Part shown: positions 17,373 through 25,537 of the stretch, piece by piece
Layout: every line of letters starts with the position of its first letter
Position numbering within the stretch: position 1 is the first letter of the stretch
The notes under the pieces: model-generated
The model's input: the letters and a program-made list of their open reading frames with translations, nothing else
The model's database searches: none
Told to the model about the DNA's origin: nothing
Position numbers and translations under genes: made by a program
Source: CAYOLL01 sp964404765 [NCBI: uncultured Gemmatimonadota bacterium]
Lineage (GTDB): Bacteria > 4572-55
DNA: 32,500 nucleotides
Direction: 5' to 3'
NCBI GenBank assembly: GCA_964404765.1
Contig: CAYOLL010000063.1
Location: forward strand, 1-32,500

Positions 17373-17381
17373 TTGGAAGGA

Positions 17382-17687
17382 GTGATTCTTATTTTCCCGA
17401 ACGATGAACTTCTAAATCAACTTGCGCAAATGTCGCCTGAAGATAAGACGAAGCACGAAAATGCAATTCGTCAAGCGAAAGTTATTGTAGGTGATATAAA
17501 ACTATATCATGGCGAATTGGTCACTAAAGCCATTGAACACAATGCGTTAGTTAAAATGGTTGGTCCATTTATTAAAGATTCATACAAAATCTATAAGCAA
17601 CGTGTCCCGCAGGAAATTGTTGATTCAACCAACTACTTTAAGGATGCGCTCAATGAGTTTTTGTGTGACGGGAAAAAAGTTTTTTGA
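17382..17687 (+). CDS. Small protein of unknown function
   Basis: A soluble, mostly helical protein of about 100 aa. The core includes LAQMSPEDKTKHENAIRQA, then KVIVGDIKLYHGELV, and ends FLCDGKKVF. I recognise no domain with a known function. The start is ambiguous: AAGGAG at 17376-17381 abuts the GTG at 17382 with no spacing, is nine bases from an ATT at 17391, and lies inside the codons following a TTG at 17373. None is ideal, so 17382 is a compromise. It has its own terminator at 17720 and stands alone. Confidence 0.65.
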   Translation: MILIFPNDELLNQLAQMSPEDKTKHENAIRQAKVIVGDIKLYHGELVTKAIEHNALVKMVGPFIKDSYKIYKQRVPQEIVDSTNYFKDALNEFLCDGKKVF

Positions 17688-17719
17688 TCCCAAGCGCGAT
17701 CTATTAGCATAAAAAATAT

Positions 17720-17755
17720 GCGGCTCTTGTCTTAACAAGAGTCGCTTTTTTATTT
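17720..17755 (+). terminator. Rho-independent terminator
   Basis: The stem GCGGCTCTTG (17720-17729) pairs with CAAGAGTCGC (17735-17744), with one G-T-type mismatch, and is followed by a T6 run. It ends the small unknown gene. Confidence 0.85.
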
Positions 17756-17834
17756 GTGAAAACTGACCACGCATGCCTCAGTCGGCTCCATGGACTACAA
17801 AACGCAAATCAGCAGCATCCTGAATAAGGTAAAA

Positions 17835-17903
17835 ATATATAGCATATATAAAAAAAACAGCTATATATAAAGATACTTGACTCTTAAAACGGCTATTATT
17901 CAG
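17835..17903 (+). promoter_or_regulatory. AT-rich inverted repeat and possible operator before the Rrf2 gene
   Basis: A perfect 9-bp inverted repeat, ATATATAGC (17835-17843) and GCTATATAT (17860-17868), lies just upstream of ATACTTGACT (17873-17882). The latter resembles the left half of IscR type-1 sites and contains a -35-like TTGACT. The right half is not conserved. Rrf2 proteins often repress their own genes, so autoregulation is a reasonable guess. No -10 at ideal spacing is evident. Confidence 0.4.
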
Positions 17904-17913
17904 GAGTATCCTT

Positions 17914-18372
17914 ATGATCGTTAGTAAAGGTTGTATCCATGCCTTTCGCTCGGCTATATATCTGGCGCTGACCGATAATCGTAACAGCTATGTGGCCATC
18001 AAGAAAATTGCGACAGATCTAAATATTTCGTTTCATTTTTTAGCCAAAATTATACAACTATTAGCCCAACACGGTATTATGGATTCGTATCGTGGCCCAA
18101 ATGGGGGCGCAACACTTGCCCGTCCTCCAGAAGAAATCCGGCTAATTGATATCGTTACCGTTATTGAAGGCTCCGATATTTTTACCGAATGCTTCTTTGG
18201 TTTGCCGGGTTGTGGCGAGCTAACGCCATGCCCTGTGCATGATTATTGGAGCGATACCCGCACAACCATTCTTTCGTATTTTGAGCGGACGACCCTGGCG
18301 GAATTGGCCGACAAAGTGGATAATTCAGGTTTGCGGCTGGCAGAAGCTCTGGAAAAAGTAGACATCTATTGA
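17914..18372 (+). CDS. Rrf2 family transcriptional regulator with Fe-S-type cysteines
   Basis: A winged-helix regulator of 152 aa. The DNA-binding half includes AIKKIATDLNISFHFLAKII (recognition helix near 38-50) and the wing YRGPNGGATLAR. Three Cys, at 93, 100 and 106 (CFFGLPGC and TPCPVH), match the spacing used by IscR, NsrR and RirA proteins to hold a 2Fe-2S or 4Fe-4S cluster. It may therefore sense iron, nitric oxide or redox state. AGGAG lies seven bases before the ATG. It is followed closely by acireductone synthase, which suggests co-transcription. Confidence 0.88.
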   Translation: MIVSKGCIHAFRSAIYLALTDNRNSYVAIKKIATDLNISFHFLAKIIQLLAQHGIMDSYRGPNGGATLARPPEEIRLIDIVTVIEGSDIFTECFFGLPGCGELTPCPVHDYWSDTRTTILSYFERTTLAELADKVDNSGLRLAEALEKVDIY

Positions 18373-18407
18373 CGATGTATCGCGCCCTATTGACCGAGGC
18401 CGCAATT

Positions 18408-19154
18408 ATGACAAGCACTTTTAACGAATCAACCGGCATTCGTGCCATCTTGCTGGATATTGAAGGCACAACCACCGCCGTCAATTTTGTTTACCAGACG
18501 CTTTTCCCATTTGCCCGTCAGCGGATAAAAAGCTTTTTAGCCGATTTGTACTATCAAGCCGATATTCAAGTCGATTTAGAAGCGCTGAAGGTCGAGTATG
18601 CCCTTGATGCGCCAAACTCTCCCAATCCTGTAATTTGGGAAAATGACACACCGGATGGTCACTGTGCGTCTGCGCTGGCCTATATTTATTGGCTCATGGA
18701 TCGTGATCGCAAATCGACCGTTTTAAAAGCGCTGCAAGGTAAAATTTGGGAAGCCGGCTACCGTTCCGGCGAAATTAAAGGGCACATTTACGCTGATGTA
18801 CCCCTGGCGTTGATTCGTTGGCAGCAGCAGAATCGCCGGATCGCCATCTTTTCCTCGGGCAGTGTGCTGGCTCAGCAATTGCTGTTTGCCCACAGTGTTG
18901 CCGGCAATTTGACTGGCTATATCAATGCCTATTTTGATACCACAACCGGGCCAAAGCGCGAGGCCGAAAGCTATTATCAGATCGCCAAAAATTTACAATA
19001 TCATACCGCGCAACTTCTTTTTCTGTCTGATATTACGGCAGAATTGGATGCTGCCCGCCAGGCCGGATTGACAACCGGATTAGTCGTACGCACCGACCCG
19101 GCTCCAACGACGGAGCATCCTATCATCAAAACTTTTACTACGGTTTTCCCCTAA
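18408..19154 (+). CDS. mtnC: Acireductone synthase (enolase-phosphatase E1)
   Basis: A HAD-superfamily enzyme of methionine salvage. It enolises 2,3-diketo-5-methylthiopentyl-1-phosphate and removes the phosphate to give the acireductone. Motif I, LLDIEGTTT, has Asp17 and the Glu19 that is characteristic of this family. The Ser/Thr motif lies in IFSSGSV, the Lys in TTTGPKREAESY and the distal acidic residues in LFLSDITAELDAARQAG. The ATG at 18408 is chosen for GAGG eight bases upstream; TTG at 18369 and ATG at 18375 are in frame but less apt. No other salvage gene is in view. Confidence 0.92.
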   Translation: MTSTFNESTGIRAILLDIEGTTTAVNFVYQTLFPFARQRIKSFLADLYYQADIQVDLEALKVEYALDAPNSPNPVIWENDTPDGHCASALAYIYWLMDRDRKSTVLKALQGKIWEAGYRSGEIKGHIYADVPLALIRWQQQNRRIAIFSSGSVLAQQLLFAHSVAGNLTGYINAYFDTTTGPKREAESYYQIAKNLQYHTAQLLFLSDITAELDAARQAGLTTGLVVRTDPAPTTEHPIIKTFTTVFP

Positions 19155-19179
19155 TTCCCGAATCTTTATCTGCTTGCCC

Positions 19180-19890
19180 ATGCGCTTTCAGCACAAAATC
19201 GCCGTTATCATTCCAGCTTTAAACGAGGCCGCATCGATTGGGCTTGTCATTGCCGCTATTCCGGAGTGGGTAGACCAGATTGTTGTGGGCGATAATGGCT
19301 CGACGGATCAAACGGCGCGGGTGGCGCAAGAAGCCGGCGCACTGGTTGTGCACGAGCCTCGTCGTGGTTATGGCTCAGCATGTTTAAAAGCAATGGCGGC
19401 GCTGCGCTCCCCAGATATTGTTGTCTTTTTAGACGGCGACTTTAGCGATCACCCGGACGAAATGTCGCTGCTAGTTGATCCGATTATTAACGGACAAGTT
19501 GATCTGACAATTGGCTCGCGGACGTTGGGCCGGCGTGAACCCGGCGCATTGACACCGCAGGCGCGTTTTGGTAATTGGCTGTCCTGTCGCTTAATCCGGC
19601 TTTTTTGGGGTGTTACATTTACGGATTTAGGTCCCTTCCGGGCAATCCGTTATGAGACGCTGCAGACCTTGCAGATGGGCGATCCTGACTATGGATGGAC
19701 GGTTGAGATGCAGATTAAGGCCGCTCAGCGTCGGATTAAGTCCATAGAAGCGCCGGTCTCATATCGCAAGCGCGTAGGTCAATCCAAAGTATCCGGTACT
19801 CTCCGGGGAATTTTTGGAGCAGGCACAAAGATTTTGGGCTGGATTTTTATAGCTGCCTGGCGCGGAAAGGGGACACAGCAACGGACGTAG
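19180..19890 (+). CDS. Family 2 glycosyltransferase (DPM-like)
   Basis: A GT-A fold transferase of about 236 aa. It has the nucleotide-sugar loop IIPALNEAASIG, GDNGSTDQTARVA, the metal-binding DGD in FLDGDFSDHPDEM, SRTLGRREPGAL and DLGPFRAIRYE. The order fits DPM1-like enzymes that transfer a sugar from a nucleotide to polyprenyl phosphate or related acceptors. One weak hydrophobic segment near the C-terminus (ILGWIFIAAW) may hold it to the membrane. The ATG at 19180 is preferred over a TTG six bases earlier; both lack a clear ribosome binding site. Donor and acceptor cannot be deduced. Confidence 0.87.
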   Translation: MRFQHKIAVIIPALNEAASIGLVIAAIPEWVDQIVVGDNGSTDQTARVAQEAGALVVHEPRRGYGSACLKAMAALRSPDIVVFLDGDFSDHPDEMSLLVDPIINGQVDLTIGSRTLGRREPGALTPQARFGNWLSCRLIRLFWGVTFTDLGPFRAIRYETLQTLQMGDPDYGWTVEMQIKAAQRRIKSIEAPVSYRKRVGQSKVSGTLRGIFGAGTKILGWIFIAAWRGKGTQQRT

Positions 19891-20031
19891 TTCCAAGGCG
19901 CTTTTCAAGTCCACACAGTGGGGCGAAACCTACGCGATTTGGCAATGATTTTGCGCTTCTTATGTAAATACCTGTTGAATTCGCCAAAATTTCTGCTATC
20001 ATTTAAAGTACTTTACATCCAATGCCTTTTA

Positions 20032-20226
20032 ACCTGAAAAATTCACGATTCGTCCGACTTGCCACAAAAGCACAAAAACACTAAGTTTCACAAAATTTGG
20101 TGAAAAATTAAATTTTTAACGCTCTTGCGATTTCAAATTTCAAATCGACATAAAGCGTTTCATTCAAACATTTTAGTGATTTTTTGTGCCTTAGTTTCTT
20201 AGTGGCTGATGAATAATTCAGGTTAG
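20032..20226. repeat. Two inverted copies of a dispersed intergenic repeat
   Basis: This fills most of the 375-nt gap before the SirB1-type gene. The left copy contains GCCACAAAAGCACAAAAACA (from 20061) and the right copy (20174-20206), read on the other strand, begins GCCACTAAGAAACTAAGGCA. Each is bordered on the outside by CCTGAA...ATTC or its complement. The right copy also shares its frame (GTGCCTT, then TTAGTGG, then ATTATTC-like and CAGG) with the repeat at 24124-24222, so all may belong to one decaying family. Nothing else was seen in this gap. Confidence 0.55.
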
Positions 20227-20265
20227 TACATCACTCGATTAAACATCCTAACGCAAGGAAGCTCT

Positions 20266-21459
20266 ATGGTTGATGCCACCCAATTGCCGTTTCTGGTTCG
20301 ATTGCTGGATGATGAATCTCCAACGGTTCATGCTGCGGTGATGCGTGAATTGCGCGGGTATGGCCCGGCTTTGGAGCAAGATCTGTTTCGTCTGCCCGGC
20401 CGGATGGAGCCGGCGCAGTGGAACGCTGTGAAGGATATTGTAGCTGTGCATCGTCGGAATTGGTTAAAAGAGGAGTGGCCGAAGTGGTTTGATATTCAGG
20501 ATGAATATTATAAGCTGGAAGTTGCGCTTGACTTAATTGCGGAATTTCAGAAAGGCCCTACGACAAATCACCATAAACTGGGTGATATGCTGGACGAATT
20601 GGCCAACGAATTTTTGATGTCTACTTTTCATGTGGATGTTTTTAAATTATCTCAGTTTCTTTTTCGACAAAAAAAATTCAGCGGGGCACAAAACGACTAC
20701 CATAATCCTCAAAATAGTAATTTGGCGTATGTGATCGAGAAACGGCAAGGAATCCCGATTAGTTTGGTGGCCTTGTTTATGCTGATTGGCCATCGGTTGG
20801 GTTTGCGAATAGAGGGTTGCAATTTTCCGGCTCATTTTCTGGCCAAAATCCCGGTCGGAAATGGCGACAGTATTTTACTGGTGGACTGCTACAACGGTGG
20901 CCGGATTATTGACGACGAAGCTTTGGTTCTATCTAACCCCGACTTGAAAAAAGCCATTCATGATTTACTTTACGCCTATACTGACGCCACAACCATTATC
21001 AGCCGCACCCTGCGAAATTTGCTACGGGCCTATCATCAACAGGAGCAGTTGGAAAATTGCCAGCTAATGTTGGATTTGCTCAAAGACACCCAGCGTCAGA
21101 TCCGGGAAGACTGGCAGTTTCAAGCCGGTGACCCATTGCCGTTGGAAACGCGCGCGCTCTATCAACCTGGCCAAACGGTTTACCACAAGAAGCACGGCTA
21201 TCGCGGCGTGGTTGTGGATTTTGATTTGATCTGTCAGGCGAATGATATCTGGTATTATTCAAATCACAGTCAGCCGCCTCGTCAGCAGCCCTGGTATCAC
21301 CTTCTGGTTAATCAGACTGACCAAAACACTTATGTCGCCCAAAGCAGCTTAATTCCCGATAATAGCGGCAGTAAAATTGAGCATCCGTTACTTAACTACT
21401 TTTTTAATAGCTTTACCAAAGGTGTTTATGTCCGCAACAGCCAGCCCTGGACGCTTTAA
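20266..21459 (+). CDS. SirB1 transglutaminase-like / YccV-like fusion protein
   Basis: A 397-aa cytoplasmic protein. After a helical start, residues 75-280 form a SirB1-type (transglutaminase-like, YchA) domain with the hallmark block YVIEKRQGIPISLVALFMLIG and then GCNFPAHFLAKI. A C-terminal hemimethylated-DNA-binding/HspQ (YccV-like) domain starts at about 298 (YQPGQTVYHKKHGYRG) and runs to about 388 (QPWYHLLVNQTD, then YVAQSSLIPD). Neither domain has a settled biochemical role; the second is linked to DnaA and Lon-related control in enterobacteria. AAGGAAG precedes the ATG. Confidence 0.85.
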   Translation: MVDATQLPFLVRLLDDESPTVHAAVMRELRGYGPALEQDLFRLPGRMEPAQWNAVKDIVAVHRRNWLKEEWPKWFDIQDEYYKLEVALDLIAEFQKGPTTNHHKLGDMLDELANEFLMSTFHVDVFKLSQFLFRQKKFSGAQNDYHNPQNSNLAYVIEKRQGIPISLVALFMLIGHRLGLRIEGCNFPAHFLAKIPVGNGDSILLVDCYNGGRIIDDEALVLSNPDLKKAIHDLLYAYTDATTIISRTLRNLLRAYHQQEQLENCQLMLDLLKDTQRQIREDWQFQAGDPLPLETRALYQPGQTVYHKKHGYRGVVVDFDLICQANDIWYYSNHSQPPRQQPWYHLLVNQTDQNTYVAQSSLIPDNSGSKIEHPLLNYFFNSFTKGVYVRNSQPWTL

Positions 21460-21510
21460 AATGCCTTAACCAGTATACCTACCTACCCCGGACGAGCCGG
21501 AACCAAAAGC

Positions 21511-21591
21511 CTAATCGCAGAGTTTCGCAAAGTGTGGCGAGAAGTTTCGCAGAGAAAAATTTGGCGAAACTCTGCGGTTAGATTTTTTTTT
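21511..21591. terminator. Long imperfect hairpin with T-tract between convergent genes
   Basis: An 18-bp inverted repeat with one mismatch, CTAATCGCAGAGTTTCGC (21511-21528) and GCGAAACTCTGCGGTTAG (21564-21581), is followed by nine T. Inside the loop a third, direct version occurs (AGTTTCGCAGAG, 21543-21554). It probably terminates the SirB1-type gene, but the size and repeat content suggest a decayed dispersed element used as a terminator. Confidence 0.6.
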
Positions 21592-21623
21592 GCTCAAAAA
21601 GCAAAGATTTGACTTTTTAGGTA

Positions 21624-22598
21624 CTAATACAGGTGAGTGGTTTTTAGCGCAAAATCTTCTGCCGGGCCATAATTTTTTGGCCGGATATAACAATTGCGGC
21701 AGATATCCCACCAATTATCCGCCCGCGCCCCAATCCAGACCGCCAGTGGGGCTAAAAGCGCGCCGGCAATTAAATCAATCACGTAATGATATCGCAAATA
21801 AATCGTGCTGACAATCAGACCGACCGCAAAAGGCAGCAACGTCCAAAACATCCAGCGGACATAGCGCCAGGCGCAAATAAGTGCAATTAACGTGCCGGCA
21901 GTGTGCAATGATGGGAAGGCATCACGGCTTTTGTGCGCGGCCACCTGAATAATCTGGCGGGTCGATTCCAGATGTTGCCCTTTGAGATTAACCGTATACA
22001 GATGGGGGATTGCATAACAAGGCGAGGCTGCCGGAAAAATAATGTATAATACATAACCGATGTAAAATCCCAAGATAACGCTTAGCATGGTTTGACGAAA
22101 GGCGATTTCATTTTGCTTTACATATAGCGCCAGAGCCACCGAAGGTCCGAAAGCAAAAAACAATGAGTAACAAAACGTAAAGAAATCGGTGCGAAACGGC
22201 GTGATAAATTGTTCGGCCCAAACACTGGGTTGCATCCCAAACAACCATCCATCAATCGCGATCAGCGTCTGGTGAACGTCGTTGGGATTTACAAAGTGAA
22301 TTGTATCATGCAGATTGGTGTAAATGGCAATGCAGAAAGCAAATGGCAGCCAATCACGAATAAATTTCCAGCGCTTTAAAATGGTGGCAAAGATAATAAA
22401 AACCAATACTGAAACGGCAATACGATAGACGCCACCCTCAACCCGGCGAGTCAAATTACCCAGTGTTTTTAGATGCACATAGGCTTTGGTGGTGATCAGC
22501 ACCATCGGTAAAAAAAACATGAGCGCTAGAAACTCTTCGAATCGTAAGCGCGATAATTGATAACGCCATTTTGCAATTTGAACCACAACTGGTTGCAT
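21624..22598 (-). CDS. PAP2-type membrane phosphatase (Aur1/Ipt1-like, PAP2_3)
   Basis: A 324-aa integral membrane protein with six or more hydrophobic segments. The phosphatase motifs are AFPSLHTA (PSLH box) and, about 45 residues later, the YLRYHYVIDLIAG box with the catalytic His and Asp. The Lys/Arg-bearing first box is less clear (around YAIPHLY). The family hydrolyses or transfers phosphate or inositol-phosphate head groups on lipids such as phosphatidate or undecaprenyl diphosphate. Neighbours give no clue to the substrate, and no good ribosome binding site is visible. Confidence 0.82.
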   Translation of the reverse strand: MQPVVVQIAKWRYQLSRLRFEEFLALMFFLPMVLITTKAYVHLKTLGNLTRRVEGGVYRIAVSVLVFIIFATILKRWKFIRDWLPFAFCIAIYTNLHDTIHFVNPNDVHQTLIAIDGWLFGMQPSVWAEQFITPFRTDFFTFCYSLFFAFGPSVALALYVKQNEIAFRQTMLSVILGFYIGYVLYIIFPAASPCYAIPHLYTVNLKGQHLESTRQIIQVAAHKSRDAFPSLHTAGTLIALICAWRYVRWMFWTLLPFAVGLIVSTIYLRYHYVIDLIAGALLAPLAVWIGARADNWWDICRNCYIRPKNYGPAEDFALKTTHLY

Positions 22599-22628
22599 GG
22601 AGCATGTCCGAAAAAAGGGATCACAAAA

Positions 22629-22663
22629 AACAAGGGGAAGAGCGCTACACTCTTCCCCTTGTT
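22629..22663 (-). terminator. Strong intrinsic terminator of the ABC binding-protein gene
   Basis: A perfect 14-bp stem, AACAAGGGGAAGAG (22629-22642) with CTCTTCCCCTTGTT (22650-22663), has a 7-nt loop. On the minus strand it is followed by a T-run (the A-run at 22625-22630 on the plus strand). It lies 23 nt past the stop of the binding-protein gene, so the PAP2 gene beyond is transcribed separately. Confidence 0.88.
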
Positions 22664-22685
22664 AACTTTGAAGACATTGAGAAAA

Positions 22686-23966
22686 TCAATGCGTTTTGAC
22701 GGTATCGGTCCCAGCCTGAGCCGACATCGTGTCTGCTGTGGCAGGCGTGGTTGCCGGCATATCCGGGGAAATGGTTTCCCGGTATTTCAATTGGCCGTCT
22801 TTGACTTCAATCATGACCGCCGGCTTTGTGGCGTTGCGCTGCGCGTCAATGCTGATGCTGCCGGTAATGCCGATAAAGTTTTGCGTCGCCGCCAACATTT
22901 CCTTAATTTTAGTTCCATCCGTGCTGCCGGCTCGTTTAATGGCGTCAAAAGTAATCATCGCGGCGTCATAGCCCAAACCACCTAAAGCATCCGGCGTTTG
23001 GTTATATTTGGCTGTGTACTTGGCTACAAAATTGCGCACGGCAGCGCTGGTATCATCAGCCGCATAATGATTGCTGTAAAACGTATTGTTCATGGCCGGC
23101 CCGCCAATTTCAATCAGCTTGGACGAATCCCAACCGTCGCCGCCCAGAAAAGGTACCGTCATTTTTAAATCCTCACGGGCCTGCTTGGCAATCAATGCCG
23201 CTTCGGTGTAATAGCCCGGCACGACAATAACATCCGGCTTTTTGGACTTCAGCGCGGTCAACTGCGCCTTAAAATCTGCGTCACCCTCGCTGTAAGCCTG
23301 CACATCAATAACTTTGCCGCCATACTCGGTAAATTTTTGGCTAAAAACATCGGTCAGGCCAATGCTATAATCATTTTTGACATCTTTTAACACGGCGGCT
23401 TTGCGGGCATTAAGCGAATTGTAGGCAAATTTGGCCAACACTTCGCCCTGGAAAGGATCGATAAAACAAACGCGGAAAATATAATCGCCGACTTCCGTTA
23501 CCTTCGGGTTGGTCGAGGACGGGCTGATCATGGGAATTTTATTTTGCTGGCAAATCGGCGCAGCAGCCAGGCTGCGTGAAGAGGCCACTTCGCCGATAAT
23601 TGCCACGGCCTTGTCCCGGCTGATCAACTTGGTCACTGCGGTGGCGGCTTCTTCCGGCTTGGATTGGTCATCTTCGACCAGCAGTTTTATTTTTCGGCCC
23701 AGTAAACCGCCGCTGCCATTAACTTCTTCAACAGCCAGCATGACTCCGTTATGGGTGGAAGTGCCAAAAGTAGCGGTTGTTCCGGTCAAGGAACCATACT
23801 CGCCGATGATGATTTCATTAGCTTCCGACGCCGCTTGCTGCTGAGTTTCAATTTGCTCCGCCGGTTTGTTGCAACCGCAACCGGAAAAAAAGAATGTCAA
23901 ACTTACTACAGCCCCTACAAGCGCTGCATATTTCAGGCGTTTAAACGTCTTGTGAAAACGATTCAT
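22686..23966 (-). CDS. Branched-chain amino-acid-type ABC transporter substrate-binding lipoprotein
   Basis: A 426-aa type I periplasmic binding protein (LivK/Peripla_BP_6). The signal peptide ends in a lipobox, FFSGCGC, with Cys30 the likely lipidated residue. A Gln/Ala linker follows, then the mature fold: IIIGEYGSLTGTTATFG, GGLLGRKIKLLVEDD, the serine-bearing PMISPSSTNP segment, VVPGYYTEAALIAKQA and GLGYDAAMITFDAIKRA. The C-terminus is a Thr/Ala-rich tail. The ligand could be a branched-chain amino acid, amide or other small molecule. No permease or ATPase gene is nearby; the gene is bounded by its own promoter and terminator. Confidence 0.9.
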   Translation of the reverse strand: MNRFHKTFKRLKYAALVGAVVSLTFFFSGCGCNKPAEQIETQQQAASEANEIIIGEYGSLTGTTATFGTSTHNGVMLAVEEVNGSGGLLGRKIKLLVEDDQSKPEEAATAVTKLISRDKAVAIIGEVASSRSLAAAPICQQNKIPMISPSSTNPKVTEVGDYIFRVCFIDPFQGEVLAKFAYNSLNARKAAVLKDVKNDYSIGLTDVFSQKFTEYGGKVIDVQAYSEGDADFKAQLTALKSKKPDVIVVPGYYTEAALIAKQAREDLKMTVPFLGGDGWDSSKLIEIGGPAMNNTFYSNHYAADDTSAAVRNFVAKYTAKYNQTPDALGGLGYDAAMITFDAIKRAGSTDGTKIKEMLAATQNFIGITGSISIDAQRNATKPAVMIEVKDGQLKYRETISPDMPATTPATADTMSAQAGTDTVKTH

Positions 23967-24055
23967 TTAGTGACCTCACAGGTTACAGTTAAAGATATTT
24001 TTAGACTTAAAGACTACCCGCTGGCAGTCTGTCGTCCCTCCAAAAGAGAGGAAAA

Positions 24056-24084
24056 AGTATAGTGCCGATTGATATTTGTCAATC
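24056..24084 (-). promoter_or_regulatory. Promoter with palindrome over the -35 box, before the binding-protein gene
   Basis: On the minus strand TTGACA (24082-24077) and TATACT (24061-24056) are 15 nt apart. The -35 box lies within an 18-bp palindrome, GATTGA-TATTTG-TCAATC (24067-24084), as expected for a repressor or activator site. The leader of about 80 nt holds a stem at 24011-24030 (AGACTACC with GGCAGTCT, one mismatch). Confidence 0.5.
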
Positions 24085-24123
24085 ATATTTTAATATGCGT
24101 TCAAAAGGTTTGGGCAATTTGGT

Positions 24124-24222
24124 CCAAAACGGGAAAAGTCAAATTTTAAGTCCGAATTTGATAAACCCTTACTTTTCGTGCCTTTCGCGTATTTCGTGGT
24201 TCATTTATTTATGCATTATTCA
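24124..24222 (-). repeat. Dispersed repeat, copy A (inverted relative to 32011-32105)
   Basis: Read on the minus strand this begins with the GAATAATGCATAAAT region, then AACCACGAAATACGCGAAAG, and continues for about 80 nt that match 32024-32105 with about six differences. It lies between the sensor kinase gene and the promoter of the binding-protein gene. It has no coding potential. Confidence 0.85.
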
Positions 24223-24253
24223 GGCGAAACATGCTTCAGCTTTGCCACTGCGC

Positions 24254-25366
24254 TCAAATTTTTGCTAACGGTATTGTAAATTTAAATGCACTGCCTTTGC
24301 CCTCCTCGCTATCCACCCAAATTTGCCCACCGTTTTTCTCGACAAATTCTTTGCAGACCAGTAAGCCCAGGCCGGAGCCTTTTTCATTATCCGTTCCGAG
24401 CCTGGTCTGCGGCTCATGGTGCAGACTAAATAGGTTTTCTATTTGTGATTTGCTCATCCCAATGCCCGTGTCCGTTACCTGAAGCTCAACAAAATCGTCA
24501 TTTCTCAGGCAAGTCTTAACATAAATTTGACCGCCGTTGCCGGTAAATTTGATGGCATTATTTAATAAATTTCGGATGACGGCATCCATCATATCCCAAT
24601 CCGCTTTGACCAACCAAGCGCTTGAAACTTCATGACTGAGCTGGATTTGCTTTTTGTGGGCATTGACTCTGAATACGTTAAAATTGATTTCAACAATATC
24701 CGCCAGGTCAATAAATTTAGGGTTATAAGCGAGCGTGCCTTGTTGAAAACGAGCCAACGCCAGCATATTTTCCAGAATTTTAAAGGTGCTTTCTGCCGAA
24801 TTTTTCATTAGCGTGATAATTTCGCCATTGCTGGATTCTTTTTGGAGCGGCTTTTCCGGATCCAACAGGCTGACCGATGTTTTTATAATTGAAAATGCAT
24901 TTCCCATCTCATGGGCGATGAAAGAGAAGAGCCGATTTTTTGTGGCATTCAACTCCAGCAACTCTTTTTTTTGCCGCTGTAGAATAAGCTGCGAATTGAT
25001 TCGAGTGAGCACCCGCTCCAGTTTAAAAGGCTTGGTAATGTAATCAACCGCGCCACATTCAAAGCCTTTTAATTCGTCAACCGTTTCGTTTAGCGCAGTC
25101 ATAAAAATAACGGGAATATCGCGGGTCGTCTCGTTCTGCTTCAGTCTGCGGCAGGTTTCAAAGCCGTTAATATCCGGCATCATAATATCCAGCAGAATGA
25201 TATCGGGCTTTAGATGCTCCAAACGCTCGATGGCTTCTTTGCCGTTAAGGGCAACGCGAGTGCCTGCCCCATAACCTTCAAGCGCTTCACGAAGCACATC
25301 CAGATTTTGCGGATAGTCATCAACGATTAAAATGATGCTCTGCGGCAGTTCTTTTAAATTCATCAT
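24254..25366 (-). CDS. Receiver-histidine kinase hybrid
   Basis: A 370-aa soluble two-component protein. Numbered from the ATG at 25366, a receiver occupies 10-125 (VDD pocket, Asp60 in LLDIMMPD, Lys112 in YITKPF). HisKA follows with phosphoacceptor His152 in FSFIAHEMGNAF, then HATPase_c with N-box NLLNNAIKF, G1 box VTDTGIGM and G2 box GSGLGLLVCKEF. It lacks membrane segments and a separate sensor domain, so its receiver probably takes the input. The likely partner is a regulator outside its neighbourhood. GGAATC weakly precedes the ATG. Confidence 0.92.
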   Translation of the reverse strand: MMNLKELPQSIILIVDDYPQNLDVLREALEGYGAGTRVALNGKEAIERLEHLKPDIILLDIMMPDINGFETCRRLKQNETTRDIPVIFMTALNETVDELKGFECGAVDYITKPFKLERVLTRINSQLILQRQKKELLELNATKNRLFSFIAHEMGNAFSIIKTSVSLLDPEKPLQKESSNGEIITLMKNSAESTFKILENMLALARFQQGTLAYNPKFIDLADIVEINFNVFRVNAHKKQIQLSHEVSSAWLVKADWDMMDAVIRNLLNNAIKFTGNGGQIYVKTCLRNDDFVELQVTDTGIGMSKSQIENLFSLHHEPQTRLGTDNEKGSGLGLLVCKEFVEKNGGQIWVDSEEGKGSAFKFTIPLAKI

Positions 25367-25537
25367 GGTTGATTCCAATCGAAGATAAAGTTTTTAAAAC
25401 CCAACATGCCATTGGGAGCGTTTTTTGTGAAGAGGTCGAAAGTTATTGCACCAGCAGTCAGACGACGCAAAATTCAGGATGTTCGGACATGAGCACGCCG
25501 GCAATACATCAAGTCAGGGCTATCAAGCGTTATAGTT

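Noticed and set aside
21511-21591. tRNA or structured RNA gene
   Set aside because: The long stem has no cloverleaf; a T-tract and convergent genes fit a terminator or repeat instead.
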